A DNA stretch of 38,332 nt, from positions 1 to 38,332 of the IMG/VR virus record IMGVR_UViG_3300037150_000306; one strand, given 5' to 3'. Below are positions 32,011-38,332 of the stretch, one piece after another; position 1 is the stretch's first letter, and the number at the start of each line of letters is the position of its first letter. The DNA comes from a virus. The notes under the pieces were generated by a model. It had not been told where the DNA came from. It was given only the letters and a program-made list of their open reading frames with translations, and searched no databases. The position numbers were made by a program, and so were the translations under genes.

Positions 32011-33047
32011 AAGACGTCGGGGCAACACGGACGATCCGCGTCCGGGACAAGCGGAAGCCGGGGCACTGCTGGCAGGACAACGAGCTCTACGACGTCTTCC
32101 AGCCGGTGATCGGCGCTACAGCCACACACATTTACGCCGCGATGAGCCGGTGGGCTTTCGGACATCGCGTGGAGATGGGCATGAGGGAGATCGCTGTCGA
32201 ATCCGGAACGAGCCGCAGCGCGGTGCAGCGTGCCCTGGTCGCAATGGAGCGGCTGGGCATGGTGCGCGGGGTGGCGGGGCGTGGATCGCAGCCGGCAGCC
32301 TACAACCTGCTCGACCTGAAGGAGGCCTCCATCGCGCTTGGCGCGGAGTGGAATCCTCATCGAGCGTCGCACGGCCTGTCGCCGACTCGGGTTGCCGAGC
32401 TGCGAACGGCCGTCCTGCATTGCGTCCCATACGGGGACACAAAAGCCGGTGGAAATCTCCCGGATTGTGTCCCATATGGGGACACAAAAGCCGGTGGAAA
32501 TCTCCCGGATTGTGTCCCACACGGGGACGCTTCTGGGACGCTACTGTCCCAGAAAAGGGGGGTTAGTGTCCCACACAGGGACGCTCATCTTTATATATAT
32601 AAACAAGACACAAGACAACAAGACAACCATCCCCTACCCCTTCCGCCAGCGGAAGGGGGGCTGCGCGACGAATCGGAATCTTCGGACATCGCACCAGCGG
32701 AAGGGGGGCTGCGCGACGAATCGGAATCTTCGGACATCGCGCTGGACCGCGAAGCGCAGCGGGTGCTGCGAGCCTGCGGATCGACCTCGGACGGGGTGCT
32801 GCGCGTGATCCGCAAGCAGCTGGCGGAGCGTGTGCGCCCGGCGACGCCGGAAGGGCTCGCGAAAACGGCGGAGTGGATGATCGCGATGTGGGAGGACTAC
32901 CGCAAATGCGGCGATCGCGGCTGGCTGCGGTTCGTCTGGGGACCGCGCAAGTTCTGGGGCGATGGGCACTGGGCGAATTGCGCACTGTGGCCGATCGACG
33001 AAGAGCGCCGCGAGATGTACCAAAGGGCTCGGGAGGGCGTGCGATGA
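32007..33047 (+). CDS. Replication initiator (lambda-O-like) with internal origin
   Basis: The 346-aa product is read from GTG 32007, overlapping the previous stop. The N-terminal domain (about 20-100) reads as a winged helix: CWQDNELYDVFQPVIG, then MREIAVESGTSRSAVQRALV and AMERLGMVR. Residues 139-193 are encoded by four palindromic 19-nt iterons. Residues 194-209 come from an AT-rich run, and 214-245 from a perfect 48-bp tandem repeat (PAEGGLRDESESSDIA twice). The C-terminal end (FVWGPRKFWGDGHWANCALW) looks like phage initiators that contact the host helicase loader. This is the O-protein/ori arrangement of lambda. The protein would bind the iterons in its own gene. Confidence 0.78.
   Translation: MKDVGATRTIRVRDKRKPGHCWQDNELYDVFQPVIGATATHIYAAMSRWAFGHRVEMGMREIAVESGTSRSAVQRALVAMERLGMVRGVAGRGSQPAAYNLLDLKEASIALGAEWNPHRASHGLSPTRVAELRTAVLHCVPYGDTKAGGNLPDCVPYGDTKAGGNLPDCVPHGDASGTLLSQKRGVSVPHRDAHLYIYKQDTRQQDNHPLPLPPAEGGLRDESESSDIAPAEGGLRDESESSDIALDREAQRVLRACGSTSDGVLRVIRKQLAERVRPATPEGLAKTAEWMIAMWEDYRKCGDRGWLRFVWGPRKFWGDGHWANCALWPIDEERREMYQRAREGVR
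32422..32633 (+). other. ori: Putative replication origin: iterons plus AT-rich unwinding element
   Basis: Four copies of G(T/C)GTCCCAYAYRGGGACRC lie at 32422-32440, 32467-32485, 32512-32530 and 32566-32584 (spacing 45, 45 and 54 bp). Each has GTCCC/GGGAC arms. An everted pair, TTCTGGGAC (32531-32539) with GTCCCAGAA (32546-32554), lies between the third and fourth. An AT-rich run with TTTATATATATAAA (32590-32603) and three ACAAGAC copies (32603-32609, 32610-32616, 32618-32624) follows. All lie inside the initiator gene, in frame. Use as an origin is inference. Confidence 0.7.
32646..32741 (+). repeat. Perfect 48-bp tandem repeat
   Basis: Two copies (32646-32693 and 32694-32741) differ only at the last base and encode PAEGGLRDESESSDIA twice. 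It lies right after the AT-rich element and is in frame. Recent slippage duplication is likely. Confidence 0.85.
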
Positions 33048-33367
33048 AGGATCCTTTCGATTTCCGCCGCATGACGTGCTCGATCGAGGAACACGCCTTC
33101 GCGCACGCCGTGGGATACACGGACGGAGCCTGGCTGGAGCTGGCCCGTCGTGGCCTGTTGAAGGAGACGCTGCTCGACGAACGGATCCAGCGGGCGTGGG
33201 CTAAATCGCGGGTGGGGCCGCGGCGGCCGGTGTCAATCGGTTGCGGCGCGGAGTTCGTGCCGACGCGGGTCTTAAGCGCTCGGAAGCGGGAGGATCGGGA
33301 GGATCGGCGTGCGCAGTCGCTGGTCGATCTTGCCTTTCGTGTGCCGCGCCGCAGGAGGCGCGCATGA
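33044..33367 (+). CDS. Small basic hypothetical protein after initiator
   Basis: The 107-aa product starts at ATG 33044, overlapping the initiator stop (ATGA). Its N-terminal half, MTCSIEEHAFAHAVGYTDGA, is followed by an Arg-rich helical C-terminus (RKREDREDRRAQS, VPRRRRRA). In lambda this place is taken by P, the helicase loader, but I see no ATPase motif and the length is short. The role is unknown. It overlaps the next gene by 4 nt. Confidence 0.68.
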   Translation: MKDPFDFRRMTCSIEEHAFAHAVGYTDGAWLELARRGLLKETLLDERIQRAWAKSRVGPRRPVSIGCGAEFVPTRVLSARKREDREDRRAQSLVDLAFRVPRRRRRA

Positions 33368-34479
33368 GGCCGCCCGCTGGAGTGGAGTGCTCGTGGTGCC
33401 GGGGCGAGAAAAATCACCATTGCCAGGCGCAGATCTACGATGACGGCGTCGGTGGCGTCGCGCTGTGTCTGCCCTGCGCGGATGGCGAGCCGTGCGTGAT
33501 CGATCGCGTGGGAGGGCCGCCGCTGCCCGACGATCCGGAAATGATCGGCTCCTGGGGGACGACGGTGTACGACGGCGCAGCACCGCCGGCGCCGGTGATT
33601 CACCGCACGCCGGAAGAGCTGGGGATTCCCGCAGTCGTGCCGGCGGATACGGGCCGGCCGTGGATGACGGACGAGGAGTTCGCGGAGAAGAAGCGCGAGG
33701 CCTTCGATTTCGCGAATGCGGTGCGGCGGCGCGAGCGGCAAAAGCCGGAGCCAAACTTCAGCGTGGGCGCGTATCGCGCGCGGAAGCAGCAGCTCGAGGA
33801 GAAGGTCATCGCCGGCGAAAGGGTGCGGATGTCGGCGGGCGTGACGACGGGCCCGGAGATGCTCGCGCCGCGGAGGGCGCGGCATTTTCAGCCGGAAGAT
33901 CTGGAGCGGCGGCGCAGGGAACTGACCGCGCGCAATGTTGCGAAAGGCGCGGCGACGCGGGCGAAGGTGGCGGAGCTGCTCGGGACGGTGCCGGACAACG
34001 CGATCGCCGGGCAGGCGGGCGTCTCAGCCTCGCGCGTCGCGCAACTGCGCAAGGAAAAGGGAATCGCACCGGTGGTGACGAGCAACAGCCATCCGGGCGA
34101 AAAACGAACGGAGGAAGCGATGGATGCAATGCGGGAGGCTGTGAAGAAGCTGGGCGGAACGATGACGGATGCTGCGCTGGGCGAGCAGCTCGGCTGCAGC
34201 GGGAGCCGTGTTGGGCAACTGCGCAAAGAGTTTGGGATTCCGGCGGCCAGGCCGGGGCGCAAGCCGGGAGCGCCGGCGAAGTCGAAGGCGCTGATCAAGG
34301 CGGAGCAGCGGCCGGTGACGATTCCGGAAAGCGATACGTTCGACGCGTTGGTCGATGCGGTCGAGGTGCGGCTGCAGCTCACACCGATGCAGGCGCGCGC
34401 GCGGCTGGCGAAGCTGACGCCACAGCAGATGGCGGTCGCGCTGGGCGCAGTGCTGCAGGCGTCGCTCAGGGAGGGCTGA
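33364..34479 (+). CDS. Zinc-finger protein with two helix-turn-helix repeats
   Basis: The 371-aa product starts at ATG 33364. It has an N-terminal Cys/His cluster (CSWCRGEKNHHC, then CLPCADGEPC), an acidic linker and a helical stretch. Two similar helix-turn-helix units follow: NAIAGQAGVSASRVAQLRKE (about 219-238) and AALGEQLGCSGSRVGQLRKE (about 272-291). The two units share the (S/A)xRV-(A/G)-QLRKE end, so they arose by duplication. The C-terminus has an Ala/Leu helical region. It is probably a DNA-binding regulator of the early region. No named family is recognised. Confidence 0.7.
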   Translation: MRPPAGVECSWCRGEKNHHCQAQIYDDGVGGVALCLPCADGEPCVIDRVGGPPLPDDPEMIGSWGTTVYDGAAPPAPVIHRTPEELGIPAVVPADTGRPWMTDEEFAEKKREAFDFANAVRRRERQKPEPNFSVGAYRARKQQLEEKVIAGERVRMSAGVTTGPEMLAPRRARHFQPEDLERRRRELTARNVAKGAATRAKVAELLGTVPDNAIAGQAGVSASRVAQLRKEKGIAPVVTSNSHPGEKRTEEAMDAMREAVKKLGGTMTDAALGEQLGCSGSRVGQLRKEFGIPAARPGRKPGAPAKSKALIKAEQRPVTIPESDTFDALVDAVEVRLQLTPMQARARLAKLTPQQMAVALGAVLQASLREG

Positions 34480-34485
34480 AACGCG

Positions 34486-34752
34486 ATGGCTCGTCGACGT
34501 TCCCCCGAAGACGAAGAGTTCTACCTGCAACTCGGCCGCAGAATCGAAGCCGTGCGAAAACGAAAAGGCTGGAGCGCGGACCAGCTGGCGCGGGAGGCGG
34601 CCATCTCAAACCGAGCGCAGATCTATCGCTACGAGTCGGGCGAAAATGCCATTGCGGCGCCGACGCTGGCGCGGATCGCGGCGGCGCTGCAGGTCTCGGT
34701 GGCGAGCCTGCTTCACGAGTGGATTCTTCCGGGAGGGGTAACTCGCCTTTGA
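34486..34752 (+). CDS. XRE-family helix-turn-helix regulator
   Basis: The 88-aa product starts at ATG 34486. It has a complete XRE/Cro-C1-type domain (about 17-73): LGRRIEAVRKRKGWSADQLA, then ISNRAQIYRYESGENAIAAP and LARIAAALQVSVASLL. There is no C-terminal peptidase domain, so it is more Cro-like or single-domain than CI-like. It is transcribed with the early operon, not divergently. It may act as an early/late switch or antirepressor-type regulator. Confidence 0.85.
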   Translation: MARRRSPEDEEFYLQLGRRIEAVRKRKGWSADQLAREAAISNRAQIYRYESGENAIAAPTLARIAAALQVSVASLLHEWILPGGVTRL

Positions 34753-34928
34753 TGCGCCACACGCATTTTCTGTTGCACGGCGTCGAGAAGCGTTTAGAGT
34801 AGGCAGCGGAGTCAATCCAACAATCTTGCCGGTGCAGGCAACCGGACCGTGTATGGCGGGTCATGCCATAGTCAGGCCGAAGAGACGGAAACGTGTCTTT
34901 GGCCTTTTCCTTTTGGGAGTGAAAACGT
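34753..34928 (+). terminator. Early-operon terminator and lysis leader
   Basis: An imperfect stem (GGCCGAAGAGAC at 34876-34887 with GTGTCTTTGGCC at 34893-34904, two mismatches) is followed by TTTTCCTTTT (34905-34914). It ends the early operon. Only weak promoter-like matches are seen, for example TTGCAC near 34774. A GGGAGTG ribosome site near 34915 serves the next gene. Confidence 0.6.
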
Positions 34929-35372
34929 ATGCGGGTTTGGCGCGACAGCGACCGACAGCGGAGCAAACTGCTGCTCTACGGTGCGAACACAACACTGGGG
35001 TGGCGGATTCTGCGCACGATCTACGCGCGCGAAGGCGAGCGCGGCGTGGAGCGCGGGACGATGCGCATGGTTTACGACGAGATCACCGGTCACTTGCTGG
35101 GCTATCAGGTTCTGGGCACGAGCGAGCAGCGGGGAGATCAGGATCTGCCTTCGATGCCCTCCGCGGCTTCGATTTCCTACAGCGAAATGCAGATCAATGC
35201 CGGGACGGCGTTCGAGAAGGGAAAGTCGCAGACCGCTGGACTGCCGGAGCATCGCCGGGCGGAGCGGTACATTCCCGAGGATCGCGTCGAGCGCGTCCAG
35301 CAGAAGGTTCGGATGTTTGAGAGAAGGATCGGCCCGGCGAGGGGCGACATCCTGCGGGTGTGGCCGAAGTGA
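34929..35372 (+). CDS. Hypothetical protein starting the lysis cluster
   Basis: The 147-aa product starts at ATG 34929. It is basic and helical/beta mixed (LLYGANTTLGWRILRTIYA, then YDEITGHLLGYQVLG), with a helical C-terminus (PEDRVERVQQKVRMFERRIG). It carries no cysteine cluster or membrane segment. Its function is unknown. It overlaps the zinc-ribbon gene. Confidence 0.65.
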   Translation: MRVWRDSDRQRSKLLLYGANTTLGWRILRTIYAREGERGVERGTMRMVYDEITGHLLGYQVLGTSEQRGDQDLPSMPSAASISYSEMQINAGTAFEKGKSQTAGLPEHRRAERYIPEDRVERVQQKVRMFERRIGPARGDILRVWPK

Positions 35373-35605
35373 GCGTTCATGGAGCGCTGGGCGGCGACGC
35401 GATCGACTTCAACGCAGTCGCGTCGACGCGCATCGGCTACATCGCGGTCGAGCCGAAGATTTGCGAGTGGTGCTGCGCGAACTTCTGCCGCGTGGTGGGA
35501 TCGGGCGTCAAGGAATGTCCGAAGTGCAGCGGCCGTCTGGAGCGGCTGGCGAGCCAGCCTCTTCGCTCGACAATCCAAAAGGGACACGCTCGGAGGGTCG
35601 CATAG
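35369..35605 (+). CDS. Zinc-ribbon protein in lysis cluster
   Basis: The 78-aa product is read from GTG 35369, overlapping the previous stop (GTGA); GTG 35360 in the same frame adds three residues. It has CEWCCANFC and CPKC pairs typical of a zinc ribbon, then a basic end (GHARRVA). No family is recognised. It directly abuts the membrane-protein gene. Confidence 0.62.
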   Translation: MSVHGALGGDAIDFNAVASTRIGYIAVEPKICEWCCANFCRVVGSGVKECPKCSGRLERLASQPLRSTIQKGHARRVA

Positions 35606-35863
35606 GTGGCCAACGTGGAACTCGACAACGACTGGGCGAGAGCGCGGGGAACGGTCGAGGTGGTGCTGGGGCGGCACAGCACGCTTCTGGATGGCAACGG
35701 CAACGGCGAGCGCGGGCTCGTTAGCGTGGTCGCGCGCATGCAAACCGAGGACACGATTGTCCGGGACCGCCAGCACAAGACCAACCAGCGGTGGCTGCTG
35801 CTGATCGCGGTACTTCCGATCCTCATGAAAATCCTTGAGCTGCTCCACTGGATCCCGAAATAA
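35606..35863 (+). CDS. Small membrane protein next to endolysin
   Basis: The 85-aa product starts at GTG 35606, directly after the previous stop. It has a soluble N-terminal part (about 1-60) and one C-terminal hydrophobic helix (WLLLIAVLPILMKILELL, about 63-80). A tail-anchored protein next to an endolysin may be holin-related, but a single helix at the C-terminus is not typical, so I leave the role open. It overlaps the endolysin start (TAATG). Confidence 0.65.
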   Translation: MANVELDNDWARARGTVEVVLGRHSTLLDGNGNGERGLVSVVARMQTEDTIVRDRQHKTNQRWLLLIAVLPILMKILELLHWIPK

Positions 35864-36351
35864 TGGCGACGCCTGAACAGGTGCAGTTCCTGCGGAGGGC
35901 TTGCGGAGCGGCCCGGCTCGCGCATCACGTTTGGTCCGAATACGCAGCCTGCGAAGCGGCGCTCGAAACGGCGTGGGGGACGTCGCGGCTGTACCTGCAG
36001 GGCAACAATGTCTTCGGCGAAAAGCAGCACGCGAAGCCGGTGTTTCTCACGGTGACGCTGCCGACGCGCGAATACCGGTACGGCGTGGGCTGGATCACGG
36101 TGCAGGCGCCGTTTATCTGGTTTCCGTCGCCGATCGAGGCGTTCGAGATGCGGATGCAGACGCTGCGGCGGCTGGCGGTGGAGAAGAACAGCGCCGGCGA
36201 ACTCGAATATCCCGAATATGCCGCGGCGCTGGCGGCGACTTCGGGCGAAGCATTCGTGACGGAAGTTTCAAAGCGCTGGTCGACGGATCCCGAGCGCGGC
36301 GCGAAGGTGCTGGAGATCTTCGCCGCGCACAGGGATGTGTTTGCGCAATAA
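35863..36351 (+). CDS. GH73-type endolysin (N-acetylglucosaminidase)
   Basis: The 162-aa product starts at ATG 35863. It has the GH73/FlgJ-like catalytic signature AACEAALETAWGTSRLYLQG (28-47, catalytic Glu35) and the NNVFGEKQ segment (48-55). It also has a conserved EFxxR-like (AFEMRMQTLRR) helix. It would cut the glycan chain of peptidoglycan at the end of infection. There is no signal peptide, so release needs a holin. Small membrane proteins lie on both sides. Confidence 0.88.
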   Translation: MATPEQVQFLRRACGAARLAHHVWSEYAACEAALETAWGTSRLYLQGNNVFGEKQHAKPVFLTVTLPTREYRYGVGWITVQAPFIWFPSPIEAFEMRMQTLRRLAVEKNSAGELEYPEYAAALAATSGEAFVTEVSKRWSTDPERGAKVLEIFAAHRDVFAQ

Positions 36352-36527
36352 AAGGATTCTTCGAAGCCCCTAACGCACCGGTGCAGCTTTGGTGGAGGGA
36401 CCGGAAGGTCCAGTGGATAGCACGGAAGCCAGGGCATCATTGGGCGGGCGGGCACATACGTAGCAAAGCGGGGGAGCGAGGGGCTAGCGAAGCGGCTCCC
36501 TCGCACCTCGCAAAGGAGAAAAGGCAA
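36352..36527. other. Gap after endolysin
   Basis: 176 nt with no credible gene. A strong AAAGGAG site at 36512-36518 serves the next gene, and short GC-rich inverted segments are seen. No clear terminator or promoter. Confidence 0.4.
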
Positions 36528-36746
36528 ATGGGCACGCAACCGACACCGATTTCAGGCGGCAACGCGACGCCGGCAGTGAACACGCCGTCGCATTTCTTCG
36601 CCAATTACAAGACCACGCTGTGTGGCCTGGCCGGCGCAGCGCTGCTCGCTGTGCAGACCTACAACGGCGGCGGCGGATGGAAGGGCTACGTCGGCGCGGG
36701 GCTGATCGCCGTGTGCGGCGCGCTGATGAAGGACTTCAACGTTTGA
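36528..36746 (+). CDS. Small membrane protein (holin-like)
   Basis: The 72-aa product starts at ATG 36528 after AAAGGAG. It has a soluble N-terminus (about 1-27), then two hydrophobic segments (LCGLAGAALLAVQTY and YVGAGLIAVCGALM) with a GGGGWKG turn, and ends KDFNV. This layout, together with the adjacent endolysin, fits a small holin-like or tail-anchored phage protein. The KDFNV end is common in such proteins. Confidence 0.62.
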   Translation: MGTQPTPISGGNATPAVNTPSHFFANYKTTLCGLAGAALLAVQTYNGGGGWKGYVGAGLIAVCGALMKDFNV

Positions 36747-36762
36747 GCTTTACCGAGGCGAA

Positions 36763-37092
36763 GTGAGCCTGTTCTCCGATCCCATCAGCGGCCTGTTCGG
36801 CGTCTTCTTCAAAAAAGCGCTGGACAGCAAGGTGATGCAGTACGTCGTGCTGCTGCTGGAGATGGGGATTGCGGGGACGCTGGCGTTTCTCGCGTTCGCC
36901 GGCGGCGCGCTGGTCGCGCGGCAGCCGGTGGCGTGGTCCATCGGGACAGGCATGGTCGCCGCAGCTATCGCGATGCTGGCAACGTTTCAGGCGTCGCCCA
37001 ACAGCAAAGGGCTCGTGATTTCGTTCCCGTCGAAGCTGGCGGACGAGCGGATCGATACGCCCACCACCACCATCGAGAGGAAAACGAAATGA
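36763..37092 (+). CDS. Membrane protein of lysis cluster
   Basis: The 109-aa product starts at GTG 36763. It has two hydrophobic helices (VVLLLEMGIAGTLAFLAFAG, about 28-47, and SIGTGMVAAAIAMLATF, about 59-75) and a soluble Thr-rich tail ending IERKTK. It is a second holin or antiholin candidate. The role is inferred only from topology and location. It overlaps the next gene (ATGA). Confidence 0.65.
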   Translation: MSLFSDPISGLFGVFFKKALDSKVMQYVVLLLEMGIAGTLAFLAFAGGALVARQPVAWSIGTGMVAAAIAMLATFQASPNSKGLVISFPSKLADERIDTPTTTIERKTK

Positions 37093-37625
37093 TTCGACGC
37101 ATCGCAGTCCTCGCTTTCATCTTCGCGCTGATGCTGAGTTTTGGCTTCGCGCAGACGGTTGTAGCTCCGGCAGTTCCCGCCGCGCCTGCAACCGGATTGC
37201 ACTTTGCCACTTCGGTGCAGGCCATCGAGCTGGACATCGCCGGCGCCACGGCGGCGGCGGAAAGCACCATCGCAACGCTCGACTTTACAGCCACGACCCA
37301 GATTCAGGGACAGGCGATTGTCGGGCCCGGCTACAAGGGCTACTACGGCGGCCTGCAGTGGACGCCCGATTTCTCCAAGCTGATCGCAAAGACGCTGTTG
37401 CCTGCGGACACTCTGCAGCCGTATCTCAGCGGCGCGGGCGGCGTCGGCCAGCAGGCGGACGGAATCAATCACGCCTCGGTGATCGTTGGCGGCGGCCTGA
37501 ACTACGATCCCACAGGCACCGGGCACTTCTCGGTGCAGGCTGGGCGCTTCGATTACGTGCGCGTCGGCTCGAAGAATGGCTGGGCTGTGGGCGGCGGCAT
37601 TTCCATCATCTTCCCTCAGTCCTAA
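37089..37625 (+). CDS. Secreted/outer-membrane-like protein
   Basis: The 178-aa product starts at ATG 37089. It has a strong signal peptide (MIRRIAVLAFIFALMLSFGFA, cleavage after A21 before Q22). The mature region ends with alternating strands: a HASVIVGGGLNYDPTGTGHF block, then QAGRFDYVRVGSKN, WAVGGGISIIFPQS and a final Phe-containing strand. That looks like a small beta-barrel or surface protein. Its placement after the lysis genes suggests an envelope-related accessory function. No family is recognised. Confidence 0.72.
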   Translation: MIRRIAVLAFIFALMLSFGFAQTVVAPAVPAAPATGLHFATSVQAIELDIAGATAAAESTIATLDFTATTQIQGQAIVGPGYKGYYGGLQWTPDFSKLIAKTLLPADTLQPYLSGAGGVGQQADGINHASVIVGGGLNYDPTGTGHFSVQAGRFDYVRVGSKNGWAVGGGISIIFPQS

Positions 37626-37629
37626 GCCA

Positions 37630-38043
37630 GTGCCGAGTGCTGCCAAAAGGCCATGCGCGCGGCCGGGATGTCCGAACCTGGTCGCGCGTGGCTATTGCGC
37701 CAGCTGTCAGCCCGTGTACAGCTCGAAGGCGCTGACGGAGCAGCGGCGGCCGAGCGCGCACAAGCGCGGCTACACGCGCAAGTGGGATGCGGCGAGCAAA
37801 GGGTTCCTGCGGTCGAATCCGCTGTGCGTCGGCTATCCGCGGGGCGTCCATGGCGAACGGCCGGTCGCGGCAGAGGTGACGGATCACATCGAGGCAGCGG
37901 CGAAGCGGCCTGATCTGTTCTGGGAGAGATCGAACTGGCAGCCGCTATGTGGTAACTGCAACAAACGAAAGAACATCGCGGAAGAGGGCGGCCTGAGCGC
38001 TTTGCGGCACGGCGCCGCACAGCGCATGGGCGTGCTAGGGTAG
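37630..38043 (+). CDS. HNH endonuclease
   Basis: The 137-aa product starts at GTG 37630, just after the preceding stop. It has a CARPGC/CASC zinc pair, then an HNH core with VTDHI (His86), WERSNWQPLCGNCNKRKN (Asn102, Cys107/110) and KR. HNH proteins of this type lie next to the terminase in HK97-like phages and help cut the packaging substrate. Here the terminase is at the other end of the window, which supports a circularly permuted or cos-opened genome. Confidence 0.9.
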   Translation: MPSAAKRPCARPGCPNLVARGYCASCQPVYSSKALTEQRRPSAHKRGYTRKWDAASKGFLRSNPLCVGYPRGVHGERPVAAEVTDHIEAAAKRPDLFWERSNWQPLCGNCNKRKNIAEEGGLSALRHGAAQRMGVLG

Positions 38044-38064
38044 TCGGCAGGCAGACCATTACAA

Positions 38065-38238
38065 TGGGATTCATATACTTGACTCCCTGAATACAGGAAA
38101 GGGGGCAGCATCCCCCGAACTGCAGCGGTCGAACCTTGCGTTCGAGCCAGGACATGCTTCACCGGCAACCGCACGCCACACCGGACCAGGTAATGCTGAG
38201 GCAAGAGGCGAGTCAGGGAGTCAAGTATATGAATCCCA
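38065..38238. repeat. 174-bp element with perfect 26-bp terminal inverted repeats
   Basis: The arms are 38065-38090 and 38213-38238, fully complementary with no mismatch. The 122-nt interior holds two small stems (GGGGG/CCCCC at 38101-38116 and TCGAAC/GTTCGA at 38129-38145). No flanking target duplication is obvious. Possible readings are a MITE-like element, a packaging/cos-associated structure, or a structured RNA or terminator. It lies just after the HNH gene near the genome end. Confidence 0.85.
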
Positions 38239-38332
38239 GGCAAAGCGCAGCGACACGGCTGCAGCACCCAGTGAGATACAGGAATCGAGGGGGTAGGGGG
38301 GTCGAAATCTCTCCGAAGGCATCGCCGCAGAC
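38239..38332. other. Right-end segment
   Basis: 94 nt with no supported gene, containing a G-rich run (38288-38300). A reading frame without a start codon runs through the inverted repeat to TAG 38294-38296. I see no cos-like sequence with certainty. Confidence 0.35.

Noticed and set aside
32422-32584. Considered whether the iterons are a CRISPR array
   Set aside because: Repeats are only 19-nt palindromes at 45-54 bp spacing, sit in frame inside an initiator gene, and the spacers are partly repeated too; there are no cas genes.
38065-38238. Considered phi29-type packaging RNA
   Set aside because: It has the right location and is structured, but phi29 pRNA belongs to a different phage type and the sequence shows no known feature of it. 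Kept only as a structured element.
38038-38296. Reading frame through the inverted repeat to TAG 38294
   Set aside because: No ATG, GTG or TTG with a ribosome site; its coding is explained by chance within the repeat element.

Overview
The window is a compact, high-GC, tailed-phage genome. Its structural module follows the HK97-type siphovirus plan: small and large terminase, portal, ClpP-like protease, HK97-fold capsid, connectors, tail terminator, tail tube, frameshifted tail chaperone, tape measure and J-like tip. The HNH endonuclease at the right end (37630-38043) and the terminase at the left end (181-2371) would become neighbours if the ends are joined, which is the usual order around a cos site. 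The window is therefore probably one near-complete genome opened between HNH and the small terminase. Three proteins have Sec signal peptides that cut before Gln (A-x-A|Q style), and GC is high. This vaguely suggests a Gram-negative host such as an Acidobacteriota bacterium, but that is inference.

Layout: 181-9344 packaging, head and tail tube. 9421-10196 tail assembly chaperones, with a clear -1 frameshift signal. 10241-11036 two small accessory genes with their own promoter elements and a terminator. 11051-13977 HK97-gp10-like protein and tape measure. 13974-14272 a small antisense gene and a terminator. 14285-17953 a giant signal-peptide-bearing, collagen-like/beta-helix protein. 17975-22842 tail tip (two Dit/hub-like proteins, a DUF6950/NlpC-P60-like protein, and a J-like hub with an inserted domain). 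22863-23748 three small tail-end genes. 23803-24583 a scar made of a terminator, a ribbon-helix-helix gene fragment, an integrase fragment and a tRNA-Lys-like 3' end. 24725-34752 the early or replication operon (zinc-binding proteins, ParB-like, DUF2303-like, ASCH, two MazG-like, a lambda-O-like initiator and an XRE regulator). 34929-37092 lysis (GH73 endolysin and small membrane proteins). 37089-37625 a secreted or outer-membrane-like protein. 37630-38043 HNH, followed by a perfect 26-bp inverted repeat.

Almost every gene is on the + strand, and most are joined by 1-4 nt stop/start overlaps. No divergent repressor/Cro switch and no intact integrase are visible, so the phage looks like a lytic derivative of a temperate lineage, or a defective one. 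Replication probably starts inside the initiator gene at 32422-32633. Four 19-nt palindromic iterons are followed by an AT-rich stretch, the same logic as lambda ori inside gene O. No helicase, primase or polymerase is recognised, so the host replisome is presumably recruited.

The most notable observations are the origin embedded in the initiator gene; the exported beta-helix protein placed between tape measure and tail tip; domain insertions in both large surface proteins; the Cys-rich tail on the capsid protease; the integrase/tRNA scar; a 5' gene duplication that differs only at synonymous sites; and the perfect 174-bp inverted-repeat element near the packaging end.
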